Shown here: positions 45,154-56,319 of the stretch, piece by piece
How the letters are laid out: each line of letters begins with the position of its first letter
Numbering within the stretch: position 1 is the stretch's first letter
NCBI GenBank assembly: GCA_036925085.1
Contig: JAUPFP010000003.1
Location: forward strand, 62,001-126,000
Reading direction: 5' to 3'
DNA: 64,000 nucleotides
Source: Brachycybe producta
Lineage: Eukaryota > Arthropoda > Diplopoda > Playtdesmida > Andrognathidae
The notes under the pieces: model-generated
The model's input: the letters and a program-made list of their open reading frames with translations, nothing else
Database searches by the model: none
Told to the model about the DNA's origin: nothing
Program-made: the position numbers and the translations under genes

Positions 45154-46799
45154 TCACGAATACAACGATGGGTTCGGTCGCCAGCCGGTCGCATTCGGTC
45201 CGAAACGGTACACGAGTCGCCTTCCGATCACGGGTAGAAATACTTGGCTTTTGTAATAGTATCTATTGGTAATAGATAAAATTACAAACCACAAAAAGTC
45301 AGTCATTTTAGTCTTTCGTGTTGTGCGTTTGTCACGGCTTTTCTTCAAACTTTTACGAAATTGTGCAGAAGAAGAAGAAGTAGGAAACCCGAATACCATC
45401 ACCAAGAAGAAAGGGTTTTTTGTTTTCAGTTTTGAGAGTTTCTCTCTCTCTCACGAGATCCAAAGAATCCACACACCAATATTACGGTTGTTATCTAAGG
45501 TAAACAACTACCTTGGGGTTTTTTTTTTTAAAAAAAAGCATGAAAAGCAAAAATAAAGGAGGGTATGGACAAAGATGGCCGCCAAGCAATTTTCTTACGA
45601 ATGTATATAGAATACTAAAGATGAATTTGAGGCAAAGGTTATACGTTTTTAGCATTTAGCTTCGATCATTCGGAAAAGTTATGCTGTAGTTCGGCATGTA
45701 GGCCTAAAAAACATGGCTCGAAAATAAAGTCACGAGGTTCGTAAAATGTTTACGAAACTTTATAAGGAACTTTTTAAGAAAAAAAAATTTAAAAGCTTCT
45801 TGCTAGAAACTAGAATGATGAATTTCATTTATGAAGACATCTTTAAAAATAAACTTTATGGCATTTTTTAAAAAGAAAATTATGATAAAAAGCAAAAAAT
45901 GTTAATTAAGGAAAAAAAATTACAATTTTGTCGATCAAAAAAGGTTTAGAGGCTAAAATCTTAGAGAACTCACAGTTAAGACAATATAAAATCTATAAGA
46001 GAACTCTAGCCTCTAAGAAAAAGTATTTGATAGAAATTTATTTTGTTTTAGTAAAGGAATTTAGCTCTAAGTAGAGGTGGCGCCATCTATGCTCCATAGG
46101 CTACCACTGTGCTTTTTACACATTGATTTTTAGAAAGACAAAAAAAAAATTAATGCTACATTAAGTACTTTCATAAATGACGACATTTTTCAAAATAAAC
46201 TTTTTCTATCAATTTTTAAAATGCATCAACTTTTCCATTTTTTTTTCAAATGAAATTCCAGCCATTAAAATTTTAATTTTAACTAAATGTCACAAGAAAA
46301 TAATAATCATACAGCTTAAAATTCAAAATGCCATTCTAGTTTCTAACAAACTTTCTAATTAGTTTTTTTTTCTTGTAGTTCCTTATTTAAAAAATTAAGT
46401 TGACGTCCACATCTTTATCGGAAATTGTGTTTCATAATTAAACGTAATAATTAATGTTTTTTTTTTCTTCAAAGATATTAAAAATTTCGAGCATTTTTTT
46501 TTTGTAGAAAACTAGAAGAGCTTTTTCAAAGGTGTTTTACAAAGCTAAATCATTGGCATTGTTTTCTAGTAAAAGTTGTCTCCATTCCTTGTAATGTGAG
46601 GCTGGTCCGAACTTATAAACTAATTTCTTTGGATATTTTCCAGTTTTTGGAACCGTTTCAAGGATTTGACAAGCGTAATAGGTCCTTTAATTAGTTAAAA
46701 GCCAATTAAAAGCAATTCAAACGAGGCCACCATTTTTAAACATTAATTGAGATGTTAATGAAAATTAAAAGCCACCCAAAGGTAGAGAGAAGAAAATCG

Positions 46800-46836
<37 letters not shown>

Positions 46837-49800
46837 GGAAAAAAAAAGGAAACAAAAAATAAGTTAGAAAAATCACCACAAAATCACCAAAATTGTTAAG
46901 CAGTTCGTGAAATTTGCATAATTTGTGCATTTTTTTCAAATTGCATTTTGTGAGATTTTTCTAAAAAGTAGAAAAGTCTTCTCTTGTAATTTCAGAACTA
47001 TGATAAGAAATTGAAACGTGTTTTAGAAACTAGAAAGGGCAAGAGCTCAATCACTTAAATCATGTACTCAATCATGTTTTGATATCTTTTAAAATAAGCT
47101 TTTTATTTCAGTTTGAAAAATGATCCAACTTTAATAAAACAAAGTTTTTATAAAGAAAAATATAAAGAAATATCGTCTGCTTGAAGTTGGAACATTTTTC
47201 AAACTTGAAATAAAAAGCTTATTTTATGAAAAGTTCAAATTTAACCATTCTAGTTTCTAACAATATTTATGTCAAAATGCAATTTGAAACACGAGGCAGT
47301 GTGAATGCGAGAGAAAAGATGAAATGAGTTTTTTTTTACGGTACCTCATGGCCCGACTCAGTTTCTCGTAAGTCATCCTCGGATTGCATTTCCTTTCGCC
47401 CCAAAGTCGAGCGACTCTGTCCGACTGGACGAAGCGAAAAATGCCTTCTTCCACGTTCTCCCACTTCAAAAGACTCGGACACGTTTTAGAGTCGAGTAAC
47501 AAATCCCTGATAAATTCCCAGAGGCGACTGTTTCTCTGTCCTGAATTAACCAAACCAAAAACATTAAACACGTTTAACATTCGATCGGTCGTAAGTTTTC
47601 TCCGAGAAAACGAATCCTATTAAGAGAAGTCCCGTTTCGATTCCATTTAATCAGAAAATCTATTTTTTTTTGGCTCCAATTAATCATATTAGTTGAAACT
47701 AATCAAGTCTTTCTAGAAATCGAATCATCCTTAGTTCAACTTCTCCTCAAATTGGAACCGTTCTCGAAATAAAAGTATTAAGTTTAGTTAGAGAATACAA
47801 AAAACAAACCATTTTTACTTTTGTTCTTCTTTTCTTTATTCGGAGGTCTTCCGGGTTTCCGCCTCAGTAATTTCGAACCGTCGTCTGTACGAAAAGAAAA
47901 AAAAAATCAGAATAAAAACCCGAATAAATTCCAAAAATATATACGGAAGGTCCGTGTCTCGTTGTGTTACGGCGCAACTCACGTAAGTTCTGATTGTTGC
48001 CGTGGTCCGCATGGTAACCGTTGACGTAAGACAACGACTGGTTGCTTTCAACGTCCGAATCCGTTTCCACTTTGACGGAATATCTGTTGGTTGCGTACTG
48101 CATCTGATGGTGAGGATGGTGGTGGTTGTGATGATGATTCGTTTGGAGAGGATCGTGGAGATTGGAAGACGGCACTCGGGCCGTGCCGATCACTGTCGTG
48201 TTATTGTTTGGGCTAACGATGAACGTGTTGTCCATTTCAGCCGACCCTTTTCACACAAAATAACCCAATTAAGTATATTCTTGCTTTTTAATTTTCCAAT
48301 TAAAAACTAGAAAGGACACTGGATTTTCCTTTTTAGGTTGCTTTTGTTTGTAAATGTGTTTTCTAGCTTCTTAAAAATTTCCATTCATTTCTAACAGTTG
48401 TTTAGTTTTTAGAAATTATTTAAGAAGTGGGGCAGCCCACTCAGGGCCCCACACACAACCTTAATCCCCGGGCCCCAAATCTCAAAGGAGTTAAGGAAGT
48501 CAACTTACATCCAAACATCGTTTCGTAATTACAAAAACTGTTTTCGCCGTCCACATTAGCTGAAAATTACGAGAGAAAAAACAACGTAACTTTCATTAGT
48601 TAACTTTATCCTCTCCTTACAATTAGTTAATTAATTAGTTAATTTTAATTAGTGTGAAACTTACAAAGCAACAACATCCTTTTTAAGAGTTTCGCATTAT
48701 TACAAATAATATTAAAACAAAACGATTACATATTTTAAAATAGAAATTTCAAAATGTGTTAAGAGACTAGAATAGTAAACAAACGGAAGAAAAAACGAGC
48801 TTTCAAAATAAAATTTTAATTGCCATTCATACTATTGATTTACTATTCTAGTTTCTACTAAGATTCAATTTCGTCTTTGAAAACGTTTAAATTTTAATAA
48901 ATTATCAACTTAAAATATAGAAATCCTGTTTGAAAATATCAATTTCAGTTTTTAAATTTTAAAATATTGTTTATTTTGAAAAATTAGAATAAAAATCCTT
49001 TCAGTTCAATTATTTACTATTCTAGTTTTCTAACGTAATTTCAATTTTCAAACATGGAAAATTAGGAAACAGTTCAAAAACCAAAAAAGAAAAGAAAAGA
49101 AAACGTACCGAAACAAAAGCGTAACTCCTGAAGGACTTCGTAAATTTGCGATCCACCGTACTGAAACCTCGCTTGAAACTCGTGTTTATTCATCGAGAGC
49201 AACGTGTTGCCCGTGATACCATCCCAGTCGTACGTTCCCATCCGAACGCATTCGTAGTCCAGTTTTTTCCTTTCGCACACGTGGTGGACCCATTGCGTCA
49301 CTTGTGAATGGTCCCAGAGGCTCGGATGACGTCCTTGCCAAGTCTCGTCCAAGTTCGTCACTGTCGAAATAAGCAAAACGAGTCAACAAAATCAGAAGAA
49401 AAAGAAAAAAACCGACGTCAAACTCACGGGTGTTGAGAGATTTGTGGAAGGCGGTGACAGTCGTGCAGTCCGTGGCCGTAGGCGTCGGAGTCACTTGGTC
49501 ACTGTTGTTGTTGTTGCTGTTGTAGCAGTCGGGTTGCGACAGAGTCGAAGAAAGATTGTCGAAAACCACATAGGAACCGGTGTTACCGTTGAAATTCATC
49601 TTGGAGTAACGGTCGTTGTCGAATAAATTAATATCGTAAAAGGAGGGACCACCGAGTTCGTCGAGTTCGGGCAACTTCACGAGAGGACGACAAAAAAAAA
49701 GTTCAAATTAAACTTAGCTAATTCTGGCCCGGTTTCAATTTAAGCAACATCTTTCAAATTTCAAAAGAAATGTTGTTCATTTCCGTAAAAACTTTTTACA

Positions 49801-51039
49801 AACAGAATTTGAAATTTCCACCAAAAAAGTTTATTTTGAAACATAAAACGGCTACGAATAGACGACATTCTCACAAGGCTCCTTTTTTCTACTCTCCTAC
49901 TTCCACAGTTTCAAATCAACTTTCAAATCGTTGCTTCTAGTCTATTAAAAGCCTGATGCACAACACTACAGCCGATGGGTGACCCAATATGGCCGTCAAA
50001 ACATTTAAGCACGTTTTTAAACTTATCGCAGTCATCGGCTAGTCCAACCACCCAAAAAACACTGCAGCCAAAGCCGTAAACGACCCATATCGACCGGTGA
50101 GTTTAAAAACGTGCTTATAACTTTCGACAGCCATATTGGATCACCTCCACCTTCACTCATCTACCACTTTTCCACTTTATAAAAGATTAGGTATTATTAG
50201 ACAAGTGGCTTCATAAATAGCAATGGCAATTCGTTTTCTACTACAAGCCGTAATGCAGTCGGCTCGAACTCGCGAGTTCTGAGGTTACGATCGAATTTTA
50301 GATCGAACCTCGAACTTCAACGAATATTTCACATTCGTTTTCGCTCCTTTTGAAGACAATTATTTCCAAAAAAAAAGTGTCAAACATGCGTCGAGTTTTT
50401 AAACGCCCATTAAAAGACAGCCATATTGGTTCGCCCCTCTCTTTTCACTTTCTTTGACTGAAAACAGGTCTCTTGTCAATTCGGCGAGTGGTTTTTACCA
50501 TTATTCTCCTTTATTTCGAAACCACCTAAATGTTTCAAACATTTCAAGTTCGAAACTTAGGATTTCTCGTCGAAACTACGCCTGAATCGTACTTCAATTA
50601 ACTAAATTTATTAATCACTTTCGTGTCAGCTGTTCCCCCCCCCTTTATCTTTTTTTTTTTTTTTACTAATTTTGCGAAACAATAAATATGGCGGGAAAAA
50701 TGGGAGTTGGTGGTTTTCTGGTTTTTCTATCCAATTTGATGTGTCATCTCTCTCTCTCTCTCTCTCTCTCATTCTATTTCTATCAATAACTCAACTTTTG
50801 TGTGTTTTACAATTGAGAAAAAAGTGTTTACAATCCATTAAGAAAGGTGTGTATTGTTTGTGTGTAATTACGTTTTTCACCTGTGTTAATAATATAGATA
50901 TATATCACTTCCAATGACCCCCACCCCCATACATAACACCCCCCATTGTTCTCAAGCCAACAAAAAAAAACATTTACACGACTATTTTGCAAACAAGAAA
51001 ATATATAAAAATAAACAGCTGAATTGTTTATTATTTACT

Positions 51040-51081
<42 letters not shown>

Positions 51082-51402
51082 ACAATTACCCTTTGTAATA
51101 AAAAATTTATCATTCTCAGCAGAAAGACACTTAAGAAAGAGAATTTTGATCTTATTGTGGTTCCCATCAGAAAGGATTCAAATTAAGAGACGAACAAAAA
51201 TCTGTTTCTTATTTTGTAATTTCTCCCATAAGTCAGTGAGCTCAAATATTAATAATAATCATAAATGATCACACCTGCTGATAGTGCCTACTATGAGTGT
51301 GTGAGGCAAGCCCCTCTCACCTAACCTAAACCCCCCCCCCCCCCTTAATAATAATAATAATATACTTACATCGTGCTCATAGTTGGGACTAAGAGACTTC
51401 AT
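45154..51402 (-). CDS. ESE-type ETS transcription factor (PNT + AT-hook + ETS, 8 coding exons, 405 aa)
   Basis: Exons in transcript order: 51402-51370, 49674-49428, 49360-49109, 48559-48509, 48246-47983, 47884-47819, 47540-47345, 45262-45154; all phases join. Pointed/SAM domain at about residues 98-176 (ETWQGRHPSLWDHSQVTQWV region). A His-rich stretch lies at 231-243. AT-hook RRKPGRPP at 290-297, followed by a Lys-rich run. ETS domain at about 307-395: LWEFIRDLLL, WENVEEGIFRFVQSDRVARL, WGERK, MTYEKLSRAMRYYYK, GRRLVYRFG. The WEFIRDLLL and FGPNATGW features and the PNT/AT-hook/ETS order match the ELF3/EHF/ELF5 group, sequence-specific GGAA binders of epithelial cells. The ETS domain is split at AMR/YYYK by a 2.1-kb intron. 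The exon with the first Met is open upstream to its acceptor at 51431, so an earlier start in an unseen exon is possible. Confidence 0.9.
45798..45865. mobile_element. Family A left half in ETS intron
   Basis: CTTGCTAGAAACTAGAATGA and ACATCTTTAAAAATAAAC; right half absent. Confidence 0.65.
45945..46025. repeat. Hairpin element related to 41093-41207
   Basis: TTTAGAGGCTAAAATCTTAG then AGAACTC faces GAGAACTCTAGCCTCTAAG. Confidence 0.7.
46170..46353. mobile_element. Family A MITE, left outer arm lost
   Basis: ACGACATTTTTCAAAATAAA and ATGCCATTCTAGTTTCTAAC; ETS gene last intron. Confidence 0.65.
46803..46835. repeat. Poly-G tract (33 G)
   Basis: Uninterrupted run of 33 G, the longest homopolymer in the window, inside the last intron of the ETS gene. 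On the transcribed strand it is a C-run. Its length is likely unstable or assembly-limited. Confidence 0.9.
47013..47265. mobile_element. Family A MITE, full copy
   Basis: GAAACGTGTTTTAGAAACTA, GAGCTCAATCACTTAAATC, ATATCTTTTAAAATAAGC, AAAAAGCTTATTTTATG, ACCATTCTAGTTTCTAAC. It ends about 80 bp from the ETS exon donor. Confidence 0.85.
48752..48862. mobile_element. Family A MITE, short copy
   Basis: AATGTGTTAAGAGACTAGAA, AGCTTTCAAAATAAAATTTT, TACTATTCTAGTTTCTA. ETS gene intron. Confidence 0.7.
48960..49037. mobile_element. Family A right half
   Basis: TTGTTTATTTTGAAAAATTA and ACTATTCTAGTTTTCTAAC. Confidence 0.6.
49955..50160. repeat. Inverted-repeat element with CCAATATGGC arms
   Basis: GATGGGTGACCCAATATGGC ... 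AGCACGTTTTTAAACTTA faces GAGTTTAAAAACGTGCTTAT ... CAGCCATATTGGATCACC. A third arm (GAGTTTTTAAACGCCC then GACAGCCATATTGG) lies at about 50392-50435. Confidence 0.75.
50746..50770. repeat. (CT)n microsatellite
   Basis: About twelve CT units. Confidence 0.9.
51042..51077. repeat. (TAA)n microsatellite
   Basis: Twelve TAA units upstream of ETS exon 2. Confidence 0.9.
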
Positions 51403-51509
51403 GGCTAAATTCGAATGAGGATTTGGAATTCCTGAAAAAATAAAAAAATAATTAATTAAAAGTTGACACTTAATCCTAGAAGAACAAAACACTTCAAAGT
51501 CTACTGTGA

Positions 51510-51846
51510 TTAAAACTAGAATAACCACCACCTGTGAATTTTTTTTTTTTTTAAATAAGCCATTATCTTTCAAAATAAACTTTTTAGGAGCGAAAATTTC
51601 ATCAAATTTCATATTTTTTTCAAATTTTGATTCATTTTATTTTTTAATTTTCACTTAATTTCACTTGTTTGGCGAAAAATTACAAAATTGAATGTAAAAA
51701 TATAATATTTTAAATATCATTTTTAAATACTAAAAGTATATTTTAAAAGATAATAATAATATGACGTCATGAAAAAAAGATTCAAAACAAATCCTATTTT
51801 ATGAGATTTTATTTTTGCATCCTCATGTGACTATTCTAGTTTCTAA
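51510..51846. mobile_element. Family A element, expanded
   Basis: TTAAAACTAGAATAACCACC, TATCTTTCAAAATAAACTTT, AAGTATATTTTAAAAGATAA and GACTATTCTAGTTTCTAAG. At 337 bp it is longer than usual. Just upstream of the first ETS coding exon. Confidence 0.65.
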
Positions 51847-52166
51847 GGATACTGTGGGGGGTTTCTGAATGAAAACACATGACACCTAACCCTTTAAACA
51901 CACCTTTTATTTAATTTCCAAGTGTTGTTGTTTATTTATGCAAATTAAGTTGGGGGGAGGAAGTTCATTTACCCAACAATGTTGTTAAACAAAACAAAAT
52001 TGGGGAAAACATTTAGTTCAAACAAGAAAAAAAAAACTACAAACAAATAAAGAGACACCTGGTGACGCTTTTTATAACTAAGCTAATTATACTTAATGTA
52101 AAACATTAATCAAAGAGCTCGTTTTCTAAAGAAAAACGGGGCAGTGGCGCCACCTAGTCACATGAC

Positions 52167-52371
52167 ACAGGCAATTAGAAATCGGGATAAACAGAAGTTG
52201 GCTCCGCCCTTTTTATGACGACCGGAACTTCTAATTGGTTTGTTGTGTGGTTCGACGTTGAAAAGGGCGGAGCATGTGACGTCAAACTATACATAACCAA
52301 CCAATTAGAAGTTGCCAGTCTTCATAAAAAGGGCGGAGCCAACTTGTTTGTCCCGATTTCTAATTGCCTGT
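52167..52371. mobile_element. Family B MITE, copy 3
   Basis: Begins ACAGGCAATTAGAAATCGGG and ends TTTCTAATTGCCTGT. Flanks GTCACATGAC and GTCACGTGCA agree at 7 of 10 positions, a likely decayed target-site duplication. The CRE octamer is present (TGTGACGTCAAAC). Confidence 0.92.
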
Positions 52372-53034
52372 GTCACGTGCAGAGAGAGAGAGCGAGAGAG
52401 AAAGGAGCCGTTAAATTAGTCACCAAATGGGTGATGATGATGATGACGCATTCGGGAAGATTTCAAAGTTGGATGAATTCTGTTTTCAAGGGTGTCGTCC
52501 TTGGGGCACTTTTCGCCCAAAACCCCCTTTTCCCCTCCCTAATTTACAACAGATGACAAAACCGTTGCGGACATTTGCGTTTGCGGAGAAAAAGACGCCT
52601 TTTTTCAACTAATAAAAGTGACATTCAAGAGCATTAAATAAAAAATGAGAAACTCATTATAAAATGTGATTCAGTTAAAACCCCTTTTTCATTATTTGCA
52701 ATTTCATTTGCAACAAAAGACAAGAAGAAGTCCTTGGAAAGAAGAAGTTTGTAGGTCAAATGAAACCGGAAGTTGACGGGGTTTTAATACAAATTTCAAG
52801 AATTTTTTCGACTTTGATTTAAAAAAAAGCATTTATTTTAATTCACTGGAAAGAATTCTTGATTTTCAAGAAAAAATTATTTCTTTCTCAATCTGTTTTT
52901 TGCTCAAATTAAGAAGACTTAAAAGAAATTGTGAATTTTAAGCTATTACAAGTACATTTTATAAAATAAAGTTGAGGCCCAGCTCAGAGAAGCTCTTTAA
53001 GGCCCACCAGAGCCCACAATGTTAGTCCCATTCA
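52372..53034. other. Intergenic, no gene seen
   Basis: Starts with an AGAG-rich stretch and GATGATGATGATGA, then AT-rich sequence. Short open frames only. Confidence 0.5.
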
Positions 53035-53278
53035 ACTTCAAAGTCTGTTAGAAACTAGAATATGACAAATGTATTTTCATAAATATCTTTCAAAATAAAA
53101 CATTCCACAAAAACTATTTAGAATTTGAATAATTAATCTGCAAGCAGCTCAGAGTGGGCCTATGGCAGAGGAACTATGTTGCCCAAAAGCAATGAAACCG
53201 AGTCTCAATAGTTTATTTTGAAAGACAGCCAAATCGTGAAAATATTTTTAAGCACATTCTAGTTTGTAACAGCTTTGA
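53035..53278. mobile_element. Family A MITE
   Basis: AAGTCTGTTAGAAACTAGAA, ATATCTTTCAAAATAAAAC, ATAGTTTATTTTGAAAGACA, CACATTCTAGTTTGTAACAG. Confidence 0.8.
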
Positions 53279-53344
53279 ATATTTTTCTTAAAATGCCTAA
53301 AATACTGTAAAAGGCATTTTAAAACCTAAATGAATTAAGCTGTT

Positions 53345-53685
53345 GAAGAGTATTTTCATGACGACGATATGTTTCAAATTAAACTTTTCATCAGATTTTG
53401 AAAAATGAATTACCATTTAAAAAAAAAATTAATCATTTTTCAAATTTGCATAAAAAGTTTATTTTGTAAGATATCAAAGAAACAATTTATTTTGAAAGAT
53501 AAGCATTATGGAAATACTTTATTCCACAATGGTATGTTTCAAAATAAACTTTTTAAATATAAATTTAAATAAGGCCTACTTGTTTTTATTACAATCACAT
53601 TAAAAGTTTATTTTGAACAATATTCAAATGAAAGCAAAATTTAAAAGTCTAATTTACTATTCTAGTTTTTTTAAACAAACTTCGA
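53345..53685. mobile_element. Nested or chained family A elements
   Basis: At least four inner arms occur in 250 bp (GATATGTTTCAAATTAAAC, AAAAAGTTTATTTTGTAAGA, ACAATTTATTTTGAAAGATA, GTATGTTTCAAAATAAAC), ending TACTATTCTAGTTTTTTTAA. Confidence 0.65.
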
Positions 53686-54208
53686 AGTTCCTTCTAAAAA
53701 GTTCCCCCCCCCCCCCTTCGCCTTCCTCCGCAGGAAACTCTTAAAAGAAAACACATGCTCCGGTCAAATATGCACAAATGAAGTTGCAATCAAAACCGGA
53801 AGAAGTGACGTCCTATAAGACGATGTAAACATTGTACTCGCAAATAAAAGACAAATTCGTGCCTTCATTGGTGACAACATTGGCGTCATTATGACGTCAC
53901 TCATACGTGTATGCAAATGAGTCACAAGATCCCGCTCATACTTGACCAGAGCATCTTTGAAGTGCCTCCTTTTTTTGTGGTTATTTATTATTATGATTAT
54001 TATTATGATGATGATGTGACCTCTAATTGAAAAGTAGTGATTACACGCCAATTACAATTATTATTATTGTAAAAAAGGCACCAATTTGTAACGCCTTTTG
54101 GTGTTTCAAAATAAACAATTACGGAATTCCAACACCACCCCCCACCCCCCCCGTTACCAAAATGCAAAACACAAAAGAAACAGATTTTTACGTCATTTTC
54201 AAACTAGA

Positions 54209-54418
54209 AAGTGTTTTAAAAACTAGAAGGAATAGGGCTCAATCACTTAAGAGGATATTTTAACTTTTCATATCTTTCAAAATAAGCTTTTTAAGCCAAA
54301 ATATTCCAAAATATTTGTCTGTAAAAAGTTTATTTTGAAATATATCAAATATGAAAATACCCTGTTAGAAAAAAGTAGCTCATACTTTTCTAGTTTTTAA
54401 AAAAAAAAAACATTTTCT
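54209..54418. mobile_element. Family A MITE, full copy
   Basis: GTGTTTTAAAAACTAGAAGG, GCTCAATCACTTAAGAGG, ATATCTTTCAAAATAAGC, AAAAAGTTTATTTTGAAATA, CTTTTCTAGTTTTTAAAA. Confidence 0.85.
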
Positions 54419-54529
54419 AGTCTCTTATTTTTGCTCTTCTATGAAAGACAGTTGAAAAATCAGCTGTTCGTAAATCACCTAATGTTAGAGACTTGAAAGT
54501 TTAAAATGACACAACTTTAAACAGACTGT

Positions 54530-54625
54530 GTCTAAGAAGTTCATTTTGAAAGATATCAAAAACCAAGACGAGAATACAACAACGTGAGCTACTACCGTTC
54601 TAGTTTTTAAAAAATAACTTTCTAG
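54530..54625. mobile_element. Family A right half
   Basis: AGAAGTTCATTTTGAAAGAT ... GAGCTACTACCGTTCTAGTT then TTTAAAA. Confidence 0.7.
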
Positions 54626-55032
54626 TTTTGCTCTTTTGATAAATCAGCTGTTCATAAATCATCTTTATTCATATATTTAATTTTAAAAGATTTTCAAGGA
54701 CAAAAAGAAGAAGAAAAAGTGTTGTTTGTTGTTGTCCAAGGTCGGCGCGCGTTCTTTTATGAAATCCAAAAAACCGCAACCAAAATGAGTTGGCTTTTTT
54801 TTTATTATTATACAACACATTCTATTCTATTCTAGTTTCTTATTTTTAGGCCTCACTTTTCATGATTCTTAATTAATTTTAAGATTCAAATATTCTCCTT
54901 TAGAAATTACAAAAGCCAAGAAACAGATTTTTGTTCTGTTTTTTTTTAAATGGTTTAATTATGAATAGTTCATTTTGAAAGTTTGCTTTTTATTTCTGCA
55001 ATTTTAGAAGCGTATCAACAATAAGGAGAAAT

Positions 55033-55265
55033 TGAAAGTTTGTTAGAAACTAGAAAGGTAGTTGCTTAATTTGGTTTAATTGTATTTTCATGTTGATATA
55101 TTTTAAAATAAACTTTTTGTAGACAATTTTTTTTAAAAAAAAATCGTCTGCTTACAAACAAGAGACAAAATAAAAAGTTCATTTTGAAAGATATCAAAAC
55201 ATGAAAATACACTTTTAAGAGATTGAGCTACTACACCTTTTTAGTTTCTAAAACACACTTTCTAG
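55033..55265. mobile_element. Family A MITE, full copy
   Basis: GAAAGTTTGTTAGAAACTAG, TTGATATATTTTAAAATAAA, AAAAAGTTCATTTTGAAAGA, GAGATTGAGCTACTACACC, TTTTTAGTTTCTAAAACACA. Confidence 0.85.
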
Positions 55266-55437
55266 TTTTTTTAAATCTCAATTTATCACTTAAAAAGCTC
55301 GTTAAAAGCAGAAGTGATTTTGATTACTCTTCTAGTTTCTAAAACATTTTCAATTTCTTCTCAAGGTCAGTGTGTGCCCATCAGCTGATTTTTTTTAAAA
55401 CTATTATTTACATCTCAGAAGGAAAAAATTAAAATTG

Positions 55438-55508
55438 AAAGTGTTTTAGAAACTAGAAGAGTAAAAAAGAATTAACTCTTGTTACCGCTCTTTCTAGTTT
55501 CTAACACT
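55438..55508. mobile_element. Family A mini-copy lacking the inner palindrome
   Basis: AAGTGTTTTAGAAACTAGAA and GAGTAA, a 20-bp spacer, then GCTCTTTCTAGTTTCTAACA. About 70 bp, like 21129-21189. A right-end remnant lies at 55323-55352. Confidence 0.8.
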
Positions 55509-55950
55509 CAATTCATTAATAATGTCGTCAGCTCTTTCGCTATTCAAAATATATAAAAGGGTGTGGTCCTCTCTCTCTCCCCCTCGCCTACTCAAAATTG
55601 GGGTGTTCAACATGTGGCTCGCGTGCCACACTTGCGGCCCTCCACCTTCGTCTTCAACCATTTTTCTATTCAGAATCAAGGCTTTTCTACTTTTCTTCTC
55701 TTTCAGACAGCAAGTGTTTAATACAATAGATTCAATAAAATACAATAAAAATGCTGTTATGCAAAAAAGGGGCCAAGTGTGAATTTCGTAATAAAAACCC
55801 CCCAAATCACAGGTGTGCTTGTTACGTACAAATACATCAGGTTGCCATGGTAACCATCATCTACGACACAAAAAACGTCATAAATGCGTCATCAGAGGGG
55901 GGTGAAGCAAGGCGGTTTGAAAACTCCCCCTTTTCAGATGCAAAAACTTC

Positions 55951-56162
55951 AGTTTGATTAGAAACTAGAAGGGTTGCTGCTGCTCATTCAATAAAACGTA
56001 TTTTTATCAGTTGATTATCTTTCAAAATAAGCTTTTTAATGTCAGTTTCAATCTAAGACGATATTTTTTTTTGTCTCGATAAAAAGTTTATTTTGAAAGA
56101 TAACAAAAAACATGAAAATTACCATTTAAGTGGTTGAGCTACCCTTCTAGTTTCTAAACTAA
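55951..56162. mobile_element. Family A MITE, full copy
   Basis: GTTTGATTAGAAACTAGAAG, GATTATCTTTCAAAATAAGC, AAAAAGTTTATTTTGAAAGA, TTTAAGTGGTTGAGCTACCC, TTCTAGTTTCTAAAC. Confidence 0.88.
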
Positions 56163-56230
56163 CTTCGAAGTTTCTATTTTTTTGCAACTGAAAGTTAGTC
56201 ATCCATCTGAAACTGACTTATTTTTGTCCA

Positions 56231-56319
56231 CAAAAAGTTCATTTTGAAAAATATCATTATGAAAATACTATAATAGTGTGATTCAAGATTCTCCCTTCTA
56301 GTTTTTAAGACACTTTCAA
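56231..56319. mobile_element. Family A right half
   Basis: AAAAAGTTCATTTTGAAAAA ... TCTCCCTTCTAGTTTTTAAG then ACACTTTC. Confidence 0.7.

Noticed and set aside
50914..51186. Open frame with an Asn run
   Set aside because: The Asn run is the (TAA/AAT) microsatellite; no conserved sequence around it.
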